Shown piece by piece: positions 36,564 through 47,634 of a DNA stretch of 64,000 bases (position 1 is its first letter; each line of letters opens with the position of its first letter). The DNA lies in NCBI GenBank assembly GCA_903847155.1, contig CAINCU010000043.1, positions 1 to 64,000 of the forward strand, in the 5' to 3' direction. Position numbers and translations under genes: made by a program. Source of the stretch: an uncultured Gallionellaceae bacterium. Its GTDB lineage: Bacteria > Pseudomonadota > Gammaproteobacteria > Burkholderiales > Gallionellaceae. The notes under the pieces were generated by a model. That model did not search any database and had not been told where the DNA came from. It saw only the letters and a program-made list of their open reading frames with translations.

Positions 36564-36854
36564 ATGGAACCCATCACCGGAATCACACGCGGCGGCACGC
36601 CTTATACGCCCACGTTTTTGACCGCACTGAATCAAGCGAACTGCATTGGCTGTGGTCGTTGTTACAAGGTTTGTCCGCGTGAAGTGTTTGAGTTGCTCGA
36701 ACGCGACGAGGACGATGAGTCATATGATGAAGACGAAGACAACACCATGGTGATGTCTCTCGCTAATGTGTTGGATTGCATAGGGTGTGGATCATGTGCA
36801 CGTGTCTGTCCCAAACAGTGTCACACGCATTTACCCATGCCAGTCGGAGCTTGA
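36564..36854 (+). CDS. fdxB: Ferredoxin III, nif-specific
   Basis: A 96-residue 2[4Fe-4S] ferredoxin. Motifs CIGCGRCYKVCP and CIGCGSCARVCPKQC bind the two clusters; an acidic insert (LERDEDDESYDEDEDNT) lies between them, as in FdxB. Start MEPITGITRGGTPYTP; the upstream stop and an AAGGAG agree with it. Likely electron carrier for nitrogenase or cofactor assembly. Confidence 0.93.
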   Translation: MEPITGITRGGTPYTPTFLTALNQANCIGCGRCYKVCPREVFELLERDEDDESYDEDEDNTMVMSLANVLDCIGCGSCARVCPKQCHTHLPMPVGA

Positions 36855-36855
36855 T

Positions 36856-37004
36856 ATGCCAAACCGGCGAGACACGTGCTTGTCTATCCAGAAGGTATCA
36901 TGTATGACAACGTCACCAAGGCCGATGTGAGCGAGATATTCAATGCGCATCTGCTGAGTGGCAAGTTGGTAGAGCGGCTGCTTGTCCCATCTGATGTATG
37001 GTAA
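36856..37004 (+). pseudogene. Remnant of thioredoxin-like [2Fe-2S] ferredoxin
   Basis: After the ATG at 36856 the frame shifted by one base reads AKPARHVLVYPEGIMYDNVT and then KADVSEIFNAHLLSGKLVER and LLVPSDVW, ending in TAA at 37002. Both ends belong to the thioredoxin-like [2Fe-2S] ferredoxins of about 100-120 residues (start MAKPxxHVLV, end ...VVYPEGVMY...LLAPAEVW). The middle, with all cluster cysteines, is missing and the junction falls between HVLV and VYPEG. The ATG is also out of frame by one base. It cannot bind a cluster. Confidence 0.75.
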
Positions 37005-37372
37005 GTCTTGTGGCGACACGGCAACTTCCGGCAGAACTGGAAATATTGGCCGAACGTATCGTGTATGCCATGCGGAAAGAGGCGGCGATTTACACCGCAC
37101 CTAGTGTTGCGCCAAAGATAGTGTTAGACACTGTGGTATTTACCCTCATCATAGACCCTTGCAATCAACTGCCAGGTTATGAAGGGGTGTGGCGCAATGC
37201 AAATAATGATCGCTGTGGCATCCTGATGATCAATAGCGACAATAGCTTCTATGCCGAGTACGATCTGTTCTGTCCTCATCCCAGAGATGAACGCTGGTTC
37301 GTCGAGATGGTCACGGCGTGGGGCCGTGATGAGACGTTGCGGTGCGAAGCGAAATTGATCCCGAGACTTTGA
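36998..37372 (+). CDS. Conserved nif-cluster hypothetical protein
   Basis: A 124-residue soluble protein: LPAELEILAERIVYAMRKEAAIYTAP, PGYEGVWRNANNDRCGILMINSDNSFYAEYDLFCPHPRDERWFVEMVTAWGRDETLRCEAKLIP. To my knowledge similar proteins accompany fdxB and nifZ in other betaproteobacterial nif clusters; no function is known. The ATG at 36998 overlaps the end of the ferredoxin remnant. Confidence 0.75.
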   Translation: MVSLVATRQLPAELEILAERIVYAMRKEAAIYTAPSVAPKIVLDTVVFTLIIDPCNQLPGYEGVWRNANNDRCGILMINSDNSFYAEYDLFCPHPRDERWFVEMVTAWGRDETLRCEAKLIPRL

Positions 37373-37395
37373 GGTGAACGATGAGTAGATTTTAA

Positions 37396-37737
37396 ATGGG
37401 AGATATGGTCTTTGCTGCGCTTGATCTTTATAACGAAGTACTGGAAGAAACCGGCGAGAGCAGTATCCCCGGACTAGTTCCAAATGCTTTGCTGGCAGCA
37501 GCGGGAACACGGGGTGTCGTGGTCAATGTCGGCTATGCGCAAGAGATGCCCAAGGAGGAAATTTATCTGGTACGCTTTGAAAAGGATATAGAGGGCGTAC
37601 TGGCCGAACCCGTAGGATGCTTGGCGGACGAGTTAAGTGAAGACGCGATTGGGCTTGATGAAGAGAAGGTCAGGGCATACGTCAGAAACCAAGACAAAGA
37701 AGATGCTCATTGCGATCAGCTCAAACTAGGCATGTGA
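37396..37737 (+). CDS. nifZ: NifZ-like protein, possibly missing its first codons
   Basis: A 113-residue protein, MGDMVFAALDLYNEVLEETGESSIPGLVPNALLAAAGTRGVVVNVGYAQEMPKEEIYLVRFE ... GVLAEPVGCLADEL, of the NifZ type (SH3-like beta fold; NifZ helps form the second P-cluster). A better-placed start, ATG 37381 with GAGGTG upstream, reads M-S-R-F and then TAA directly before the ATG at 37396 in the same frame. The expected start would be MSRFxMGDMVF, so a nonsense change at codon 5 is likely, with reinitiation at TAAATG. A terminator follows. Confidence 0.75.
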   Translation: MGDMVFAALDLYNEVLEETGESSIPGLVPNALLAAAGTRGVVVNVGYAQEMPKEEIYLVRFEKDIEGVLAEPVGCLADELSEDAIGLDEEKVRAYVRNQDKEDAHCDQLKLGM

Positions 37738-37740
37738 GTC

Positions 37741-37765
37741 AGCGCCTTCAGGCGCTTCATGTTTT
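37741..37765 (+). terminator. Terminator after nifZ
   Basis: AGCGCC-TTCA-GGCGCT followed by TCATGTTTTT, ending the nifENX-to-nifZ unit; the next gene converges from the right. Confidence 0.8.
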
Positions 37766-37843
37766 TGCCCCGTTGAGGGGTTAACAAAGATAAACCCCGG
37801 GCTTTGCCGGCGGTAACTTAACTCATGAAAGGTATCCGCTCCA

Positions 37844-39214
37844 TTATCCGTTGTTGTTTGACTCTTCCTCATAGGTCTTGAGTTTGCGCCACAACGAACT
37901 GCGGTTGATGCCGAGCGCGGTGGCGGCGGCGGTCTGGTTGCCGTCCAGTTCGTTGAGCACCCAGCGGATGTAGGTTCTTTCTTGTTGTTCAAGCGTCGGG
38001 AATTTTTCGCCCTTGCCTGGAATGGTGATGCCGTCTTGCTGGCGCAGTTCTTCGGACAGATTCGCCAGTTCGATGCGTTCGCCGGAGCTGACGGCACAGC
38101 CGCGCGCGATGATGTTTTCCAGCTCGCGCACGTTGCCGGGAAAATCATAACGCTGCAATGCTTCCAGCACCTCGGGGGCGATGCCGGTGAGTGTTTTATT
38201 CATTTGCACGGTGTATTTTTGCAGGAAATATTGCGCCAGCAGCGGAATATCGCCTTTGCGTTTCGCCAGTGGCGGGATGGACAGCGTCACTACGTTGAGG
38301 CGGAAATACAAGTCTTGGCGCAGCACGCCGTTGCGTACGGCTTCTGCCAGATCGTGGTTGGTCGCTGCGATGACGCGCAGGTCAACCTTGATCGGCTGGG
38401 TAGCGCCCAAGCGCAGTACTTCGTTTTCCTGGATGACGCGCAGCAATTTGACCTGCATGTCGGGCGACATCTCGGTCACTTCGTCCAGAAACAGGCTGCC
38501 GCCGGAAGCGGTTTCGATCAGGCCTTTCTTCAGCGAATGCGCACCGGTGAAGGCGTCTTTCTCGTGCCCGAACAATTCGTTTGCCAGCAAGTCCTTGCTG
38601 AACGCGCCGCAGTTCACCGCCACATAAGGCCCGTCGTGGCGTGTGCTTTGCTGGTGCAGGTAGCGTGCGAACAGTTCCTTGCCCGTGCCGCTTTCGCCGA
38701 CGACCAGCACGTTGCAATCAGTTGGCGCAATCTGCCGCGCCAACCCCAGCAGGCTCAACATGCCGCTGTCCTGCGTGACGATTTTCACTTGATCCTGCAG
38801 GGCCTCAATTTGCTGTTTCAGGTTGCGGTTTTCATTGCGCAGGCGGATTTTTTCCATTGCCTCGGCCACTACCTTGCGTACCTCGTCCAGACGGAAAGGC
38901 TTGGTGATGTAATAGAACGCGCCTTGCTTCATCGCGTCTACAGCCGATTGTGCGCTGGCATAGCCGGTGATCATGATGACTTCGCTGTCTGGATGTAGTT
39001 CGCGGCAGGTCTTGAGCAAGCGCATGCCATCGACTTTTTCCATGCGCAGGTCGGTGAGCAGCAGTTCGAATTCCTGCGTCTCCAGCAGCGCCAGTGCTTC
39101 CTCGCCGCTTTGCACGGCAGTGACCTGGTATCCGGCCTTGTTCATCACCCGTTCCAGATTGCGCAAGGCGACGGCCTCGTCGTCAACGATCAGCAGTTTC
39201 CCTTTTTCAGACAT
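37844..39214 (-). CDS. NtrC-type sigma-54-dependent response regulator
   Basis: A 456-residue regulator: receiver domain (phospho-acceptor Asp55 in LLLTDLRM), AAA+ domain with Walker A GESGTGKE and DEVTEMSPDMQ Walker B region, and a C-terminal Fis-type helix-turn-helix (NQTAAATALGINRSSLWRKLK). The sigma-54-contacting GAFTGA loop reads DAFTGA, with Asp in place of the first Gly. The start overlaps the kinase gene by 8 nt. Its likely target is the sigma-54-type promoter at 40890, just beyond the kinase. Not NtrC itself by context. Confidence 0.92.
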   Translation of the reverse strand: MSEKGKLLIVDDEAVALRNLERVMNKAGYQVTAVQSGEEALALLETQEFELLLTDLRMEKVDGMRLLKTCRELHPDSEVIMITGYASAQSAVDAMKQGAFYYITKPFRLDEVRKVVAEAMEKIRLRNENRNLKQQIEALQDQVKIVTQDSGMLSLLGLARQIAPTDCNVLVVGESGTGKELFARYLHQQSTRHDGPYVAVNCGAFSKDLLANELFGHEKDAFTGAHSLKKGLIETASGGSLFLDEVTEMSPDMQVKLLRVIQENEVLRLGATQPIKVDLRVIAATNHDLAEAVRNGVLRQDLYFRLNVVTLSIPPLAKRKGDIPLLAQYFLQKYTVQMNKTLTGIAPEVLEALQRYDFPGNVRELENIIARGCAVSSGERIELANLSEELRQQDGITIPGKGEKFPTLEQQERTYIRWVLNELDGNQTAAATALGINRSSLWRKLKTYEEESNNNG

Positions 39215-40682
39215 TTTGTGTTCCTGTTGGTGTTACGGCCAGCGGCAGGCGGATGAAGAAGGTCGTACCTTGTCCCTCAACGCTGCTGGCCGAGATGCAG
39301 CCTTCATGTTCTTCGATGATCTGATAGACGATGAACAAGCCCAGCCCCATACCGTGCCCGACATCTTTGGTGGTGAAGAACGGGTCGAAGATGCGCGCCA
39401 GACATTCCGTCGACATGCCGCTGCCGCTATCGCGCAGGGTAATGTCTATGGTGTCGCCCTTCACCTCGCAATCGGCTGGGAATTCGTCTGTCACCTCTGT
39501 ACTTTTGCGCAAGTGCGCGGCAATGACGATGCTGCCGCTGTTGGGAATGGCATCCAGCGCGTTCTGGATCAGGTTCAGGAATACTTGCTGCATACGCTGC
39601 CGATCCGCATGCAGGCTCAGGCTGTCAGCGACTTCCAGAGTAACAGACACATGGCTAGGTACGCCCGCCTTGAGGAAGCGCAGGGTTTGCTCCAGCATTT
39701 GGCGCAAAGGGAAAGTCTCGCGGCTGAAGTGGCGTTCGCGCGCGAAATCCTGCAGGGAGCTCACGATGTGCCGCGCCCGCTCGCATTGCTCATCGATTTG
39801 TGCCAGTAACGTTTGCTGATAGGCTGGATCGGCATCATTCAGTTCTTCCTGCATCAGCTGGCAGGATGACCAGATGTTCGACAGCGGGTTGTTCAACTCA
39901 TGTGCCACGCCGGAAAGCAGCGTACCCAGCGAAGCCAGTTTCTCGGAGCGCAGCAGGTGTTTTTGCCGTACTTCAAGTTCTTTCAGCATGTGGTTGAAGG
40001 CCAGTGTAATGGATACGATTTCCCTGTCTTGGGAAGGCGGCAGCAGGGTATCGCGGCTGCCCGCAGAAATCGCTTCGACATTGTCTTCCAGTTGCTGCAA
40101 CGGCTGCGCAACGCGGCGCGACAACGCTTGGCCGAGCGCGATCATGAACACGGCCAACCCGACCACAATGAATACCAACGTGATGCGGAAGGTGGCCAGC
40201 GAAGATTGCAGCAACTGGCGTTCCGTCTGTACCAGCGTTTCGGTAATGGAAACCAGATCCTTGCCAGTTGCGCGCACTTGCTGCTCGCGTGTGCTGCGCT
40301 GCGGATCGTTGACCGGCGTGTTGACATATACAGCGATCAGTTGACGATACTTTCCCGTTAGCTCGCCCAACTCCTCAATTTTTCCGGTGGAATCCAGTTG
40401 CGCGAAGCCTGCTCGTCCGTCGCTCAACATGCCCTGCAAACGATCTATATAGGAGGCGTTCTCTGCCAGATCGGCTGCCTGCGCATGCAGGAAATAATTG
40501 CGTTCGAAGCGGCGGATTTCCATCGCCGTTTCAAACAACGCTGAAATACGCTCGCTCTGCAGGATGCGCGCCTCGACGCGCTTCAGCGATTCAAAGGTAA
40601 ACAGCGAGACGGCCAGAATCAGCGCCGCCACGATCAGGTAGGCGAAAGTGATTTTCTGGCGCAATGAGGAATGAAATAGCAC
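39207..40682 (-). CDS. Membrane sensor histidine kinase
   Basis: A 491-residue kinase: two membrane helices (about 13-30 and 165-190) enclose a periplasmic helical sensor of the type seen in four-helix-bundle domains; then HAMP (LSRRVAQPLQQLEDNVEAIS), HisKA with the phospho-His in VAHELNNPLSNIWSSCQ, and HATPase_c (NALDAIPNSGS, DSGSGMS, GMGLGLFIVYQIIEEHEG). It pairs with the overlapping response regulator. The signal is unknown; the neighbouring SulP gene suggests an anion, but that is inference. Confidence 0.92.
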   Translation of the reverse strand: MLFHSSLRQKITFAYLIVAALILAVSLFTFESLKRVEARILQSERISALFETAMEIRRFERNYFLHAQAADLAENASYIDRLQGMLSDGRAGFAQLDSTGKIEELGELTGKYRQLIAVYVNTPVNDPQRSTREQQVRATGKDLVSITETLVQTERQLLQSSLATFRITLVFIVVGLAVFMIALGQALSRRVAQPLQQLEDNVEAISAGSRDTLLPPSQDREIVSITLAFNHMLKELEVRQKHLLRSEKLASLGTLLSGVAHELNNPLSNIWSSCQLMQEELNDADPAYQQTLLAQIDEQCERARHIVSSLQDFARERHFSRETFPLRQMLEQTLRFLKAGVPSHVSVTLEVADSLSLHADRQRMQQVFLNLIQNALDAIPNSGSIVIAAHLRKSTEVTDEFPADCEVKGDTIDITLRDSGSGMSTECLARIFDPFFTTKDVGHGMGLGLFIVYQIIEEHEGCISASSVEGQGTTFFIRLPLAVTPTGTQNV

Positions 40683-40706
40683 GGGTTGCGGTCAAGGAGG
40701 AAGTTG

Positions 40707-40721
40707 GTTGCATTATGCAAC
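40707..40721. promoter_or_regulatory. Palindrome upstream of the kinase gene
   Basis: GTTGCAT-T-ATGCAAC, 7-bp perfect arms, 25 bp before the kinase start. Possible operator for the two-component operon; no factor identified. Confidence 0.4.
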
Positions 40722-40868
40722 AATTAGTTTATCCAGCGCAACATCATCTTTAATTGGCTACATTTATATTAAAAACAACAGGATAGTCTATTTACTCGAA
40801 GAGCGGCTTGTTGCAGATTGCGGCATAGGCAGCAAGATGGTTACTGTGAAATTTGCTAATTCTTATGT

Positions 40869-40904
40869 GTAACAACATGTTACTGGTGGTGGCACGAATG
40901 CTGC
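40869..40904 (+). promoter_or_regulatory. Sigma-54-type promoter with inverted repeat upstream
   Basis: TGGCACGAATGCTGC (40890-40904) has GG and GC 10 nt apart and differs from consensus only at one T. GTAAC-AACAT-GTTAC (40869-40883) lies directly upstream; it is rather close for an enhancer, so it could also be a repressor or second site. The element faces the small protein at 40945 and SulP. Confidence 0.65.
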
Positions 40905-40944
40905 AATAACTGAAGCCCACAGTTATGTAAATAGGCCAACCAAA

Positions 40945-41145
40945 ATGAAAACCTTAACCCAACAAGTAAAACAGGCATTCAATGCCTTGGAATTTACCAA
41001 CGCCAGCAATTTAAGCACGCTGACTACGATGTTGAACGAACCTAATGAGCTCAGTGCTCAACCAGTTGCAACCGAGCACCACAAAAATGCTCCCAAACAT
41101 AGTTCCGGCTTGAATGCGAATCTGCCACATTCGCACAGTTATTAA
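40945..41145 (+). CDS. Small hypothetical protein
   Basis: A 66-residue protein, MKTLTQQVKQAFNALEFTNASNLSTLTTMLNEPNELSAQP and a His-rich end (TEHHKNAPKHSSGLNANLPHSHSY). No signal peptide or domain recognised; the clustered histidines could bind metal. It follows the sigma-54-type promoter by 40 bp and precedes SulP by 52 bp, so both are probably co-expressed. Confidence 0.6.
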   Translation: MKTLTQQVKQAFNALEFTNASNLSTLTTMLNEPNELSAQPVATEHHKNAPKHSSGLNANLPHSHSY

Positions 41146-41197
41146 AATTACTTTGCCCGAACAACAGAGCACTGTTAAATATAACTAAATGGATTAA

Positions 41198-42949
41198 ATG
41201 ATGAAATCTGCTACTACTACAATGTCATTTTTCAAGCCGTTTACGTTCGATGCATCTGCGCTTATAACCAAGCTCAGATCAACGTTCAAATTTGACTTGA
41301 TCGCAGGCATCACGGTTTCACTGGTTGCCATTCCCCAATCGCTGGCATATGCGCAATTGGCAGGTGTGCCCGCCTATTTTGGATTGTACGCCGCATTGAT
41401 ACCCACCGTCATCGGTGCCATATTTGGCTCCTCTCGCCAACTTTCAACCGGCCCGGTGGCCATGACGTCGTTGTTGACCGCCGCCAGTATCGCACCACTT
41501 GCCGCACACGGTACGGAATGGTTCTATTCCTGCGTGATTTTGTTGGCGCTTTTGTCCGGCCTGTTCCAAATTTTGTTTGGAGTATTGCGTGTCGGCGTGC
41601 TACTGAACTTCCTGTCGCATCCGGTATTAATGGGCTTCATCAATGCCGCCGCGCTGATCATCGGCCTGTCGCAACTACCGACACTGCTGGGCATTCCGGC
41701 TACGCAATCTTCACACTTCCTGCTCGACATCTGGCAAGTGGTCACACATATCGACACCTTGCACGCATGGTCGCTGGGGCTTGGAGGTTCGGCGATCGTG
41801 ATGTTGTTGGCGATGAAAAAATACGCGCCGAAATTGCCCGGTGTGCTGATTACGGTCGTGCTGCTGACTTGGGTCAGCTACGCCATCGGCTTCGCCGAAA
41901 TGGGCGGCAAAGTGGTCGGTGCCATCCCGCAGGGCTTGCCCAGCATCAGCATGCCACCACTGGACTGGAATGCGTCCATCTCATTGTTGCCTGCTGCCTT
42001 TGTGATTGCGCTGATCAGCTTTATGGAAGCCATGTCCAGCTCCAAAGTGATTGCCATCAAGACCCGTCAGCCTTGGGATGAAAACAAGGAACTGATCGGG
42101 CAGGGTTTGGCAAAAGTGGCCGCCGCTTTCTGTCATTCGATGCCGGTCAGCGGTTCCTTCTCGCGTTCGGCGCTGAATCTGGCCTCGGAAGCGAAAACAA
42201 GTTTGTCCTCGGTTATTTCCGCCTTGTTCGTGTTGCTGACTTTGCTGTTCCTGACGCCGCTGTTGTTTCACCTGCCCAAGCCGGTGTTGGCTGCCATTAT
42301 TATGATGGCGGTGATCAGCTTGATCAATTTCAAGATCATCCTCAACGCATGGCGTGCCAACAAGGACGATGGAATTGCTTCCGTCACCACTTTTGTTGCT
42401 ACCTTGGCATTCGCACCGAACATACAGGACGGCATCCTTGTCGGCATCATTCTGTCGTTATCGCTGCTGTTGTATCGCATGATGCGCCCGCGTATCGCTC
42501 TATTGGGTATGCATCAGGACGGAACATTGCGTGATGCGCAGCGCCACAACCTGCCTATGTTGCGCAACAGACTGGCCGCGATGCGTTTCGACGGTTCATT
42601 GCGTTTCGTCAATGTGTCCTACTTCGAGAATGCCATCCTCAAACTGGAACGGGATAACCCGGACGTTGACCACATCCTGATCAAGAGCAGCGGCATCAAC
42701 GAAATCGATGCGTCGGGTGTGGAGATGTTGTCCAATCTGATAACCCGTTTCAAGAGCAGCGGTATCACCCTGTGTTTCAGCGGGTTCAAGAAACAGACGC
42801 TGGACGTGATTGAAAGAACCGGACTTATCGACAAGATCGGCAAAGACAATCTGTTCCAGACCGATCAGGCCGCAATGGATGCACTGCAACCCAAAGTTCA
42901 GGATCAGCAGCATCATTCGATTGAACTGATCGGGTGTGCTGTAGCTTGA
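41198..42949 (+). CDS. SulP-family anion transporter with STAS domain
   Basis: A 583-residue inner-membrane transporter. The N-terminal SulP core starts FKFDLIAGITVSLVAIPQSLAYAQLAGVPAYFGLYAALIPTVIGAIFGSSRQLSTGPVAMTSLL; about 12-14 membrane segments follow. The C-terminal STAS domain includes RFDGSLRFVNVSYFENAIL and ILIKSSGINEIDASGVEMLSNL. Substrates in the family are sulfate, bicarbonate, molybdate or dicarboxylates; which one applies is not visible. Ends at a bidirectional terminator. Confidence 0.93.
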   Translation: MMKSATTTMSFFKPFTFDASALITKLRSTFKFDLIAGITVSLVAIPQSLAYAQLAGVPAYFGLYAALIPTVIGAIFGSSRQLSTGPVAMTSLLTAASIAPLAAHGTEWFYSCVILLALLSGLFQILFGVLRVGVLLNFLSHPVLMGFINAAALIIGLSQLPTLLGIPATQSSHFLLDIWQVVTHIDTLHAWSLGLGGSAIVMLLAMKKYAPKLPGVLITVVLLTWVSYAIGFAEMGGKVVGAIPQGLPSISMPPLDWNASISLLPAAFVIALISFMEAMSSSKVIAIKTRQPWDENKELIGQGLAKVAAAFCHSMPVSGSFSRSALNLASEAKTSLSSVISALFVLLTLLFLTPLLFHLPKPVLAAIIMMAVISLINFKIILNAWRANKDDGIASVTTFVATLAFAPNIQDGILVGIILSLSLLLYRMMRPRIALLGMHQDGTLRDAQRHNLPMLRNRLAAMRFDGSLRFVNVSYFENAILKLERDNPDVDHILIKSSGINEIDASGVEMLSNLITRFKSSGITLCFSGFKKQTLDVIERTGLIDKIGKDNLFQTDQAAMDALQPKVQDQQHHSIELIGCAVA

Positions 42950-42991
42950 TCAAGTCGGCGCTTAAGCCTGCATAAATCGTATTAAAAAAAG

Positions 42992-43031
42992 AAGCGCCAT
43001 TCCCGCGAGAGCAGGAATGGCGCTTTTGATT
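42992..43031. terminator. Bidirectional terminator between SulP and fumC
   Basis: AAGCGCCATTCC / GGAATGGCGCTT, 12-bp perfect stem with a 10-nt loop, A-tract on the left and TTGATTTT on the right. Confidence 0.88.
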
Positions 43032-43081
43032 TTGGATCGTAACCTTACCGGCTACAACCAAGGGACTCGCACCGGGCCGCT

Positions 43082-44476
<1,395 letters not shown>

Positions 44477-44525
44477 GATGTTCTCCTCTGGCTGCGAATT
44501 CATAATCACCATTGTCCCGCAAGCC

Positions 44526-44544
44526 CCGTCAATAGGTGATCTTC
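44526..44544 (-). repeat. Dispersed repeat, copy 3
   Basis: Plus strand CCGTCAATAGGTGATCTTC, the reverse complement of GAAGATCACCTATTGACGG; one base in the core differs from the copy at 31655. Confidence 0.65.
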
Positions 44545-44600
44545 ATTGTGCTCTGCATGAAGATTGCCGTGTTTACTGGCTTGCGGAGCGGTGAGTAATA

Positions 44601-47441
<2,841 letters not shown>

Positions 47442-47634
47442 GGCAAATCCCTCCTATGTGCGGTACGTTAGGGTGATGCAAGTATAGACGCATGCAGTCA
47501 CTGTTTCGACAGGTGTTTGACAGGTCGAACGCATCATTCGTGCGGCCTGCCGCCAGGAATATTCACTGTAAATTGACATACAAACTGCCAATGTTCGGAT
47601 AGCATTCGCAACCTGAATTCTAGAAAGATGCGTC

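Noticed and set aside
37982-38998. A 338-codon open frame antisense to the NtrC-type regulator
   Set aside because: The regulator on the other strand has complete Walker motifs and helix-turn-helix; the antisense frame is a shadow.
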